Shown here piece by piece: positions 24,612-24,612 of a DNA stretch of 24,612 nt; the first letter of the stretch is position 1; each line of letters opens with the position of its first letter. Position numbers and translations under genes: made by a program. Source of the stretch: Caenimonas aquaedulcis (GTDB lineage Bacteria > Pseudomonadota > Gammaproteobacteria > Burkholderiales > Burkholderiaceae_C); NCBI RefSeq assembly GCF_015831345.1, contig NZ_JADWYS010000002.1, positions 1-24,612 of the forward strand, read 5' to 3'. Below the pieces are notes generated by a model that saw nothing but the letters and a program-made list of their open reading frames with translations, searched no databases and was not told the DNA's origin.

Positions 24612-24612
24612 A

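Noticed and set aside
1..24612. Composite transposon or integrative element bounded by the terminal repeats
   Set aside because: No transposase, integrase or target duplication is visible, and gene content looks chromosomal throughout.
1..24612. CRISPR arrays, rRNA or tRNA genes
   Set aside because: No regularly spaced repeats and no rRNA or tRNA sequence were recognised on reading.

Overview
The window is GC-rich, densely packed, almost all coding, and looks like a chromosomal piece of a betaproteobacterium, most likely Burkholderiales/Comamonadaceae. This is inferred from the TctC/Bug-type binding protein, the IclR-GMC pair, the acyl-CoA dehydrogenase operon and the codon bias, not from a marker gene. 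The two ends carry the same ~117 bp sequence in opposite orientation (113 of 117 positions identical). They are probably copies of a dispersed genomic repeat at which an assembly stopped.

Left part (240-4463): an orphan OmpR-type response regulator with a degenerate receiver; a bicupin fused to a C-terminal rubredoxin; and, convergent to it, an IclR-type regulator with a GMC flavin oxidoreductase.

Middle part (4501-18734): selB, the selenocysteine-specific elongation factor, lies divergently from a long plus-strand gene series. That series begins with a TctC-type periplasmic binding protein and a small NifU-C-like CxxC protein. Overlapping the latter by 4 nt is a gene that ordinary annotation would split in two: it has an in-frame TGA at 8204-8206 followed by Gly-Ser-Cys, then continues open to 9574. 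Read with UGA as selenocysteine it encodes a 553-residue UGSC-motif selenoprotein. A stem-loop starting 7 nt after the UGA, with an apical loop beginning with G, fits a bacterial SECIS. After a perfect 30-bp inverted repeat come two acyl-CoA dehydrogenases (overlapping genes), an HMG-CoA-lyase-like enzyme, a ThDP enzyme, a glutaredoxin-DinB fusion, an aldehyde dehydrogenase and a MmgE/PrpD protein. Together these look like a catabolic route for an unidentified carboxylic acid with a thiol/selenol redox component. No CoA ligase, TctA/TctB membrane subunits, selA, selD or tRNA-Sec is in the window.

Right part (18754-24277, all minus strand): an ECF sigma factor with a cupin (ChrR-like) anti-sigma candidate, and a four-gene operon kaiC-kaiB-kaiB-hybrid histidine kinase. 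The three kai genes overlap by 4 nt each. This is a KaiA-less clock-like or stress-timing module with a C-terminally extended, coiled-coil KaiC, two unequal KaiB proteins and a PAS-HisKA-REC kinase as presumed output.

The best candidates for something new are the recoded UGSC selenoprotein and its operon partners next to selB, and the kaiC-kaiB-kaiB-kinase operon.
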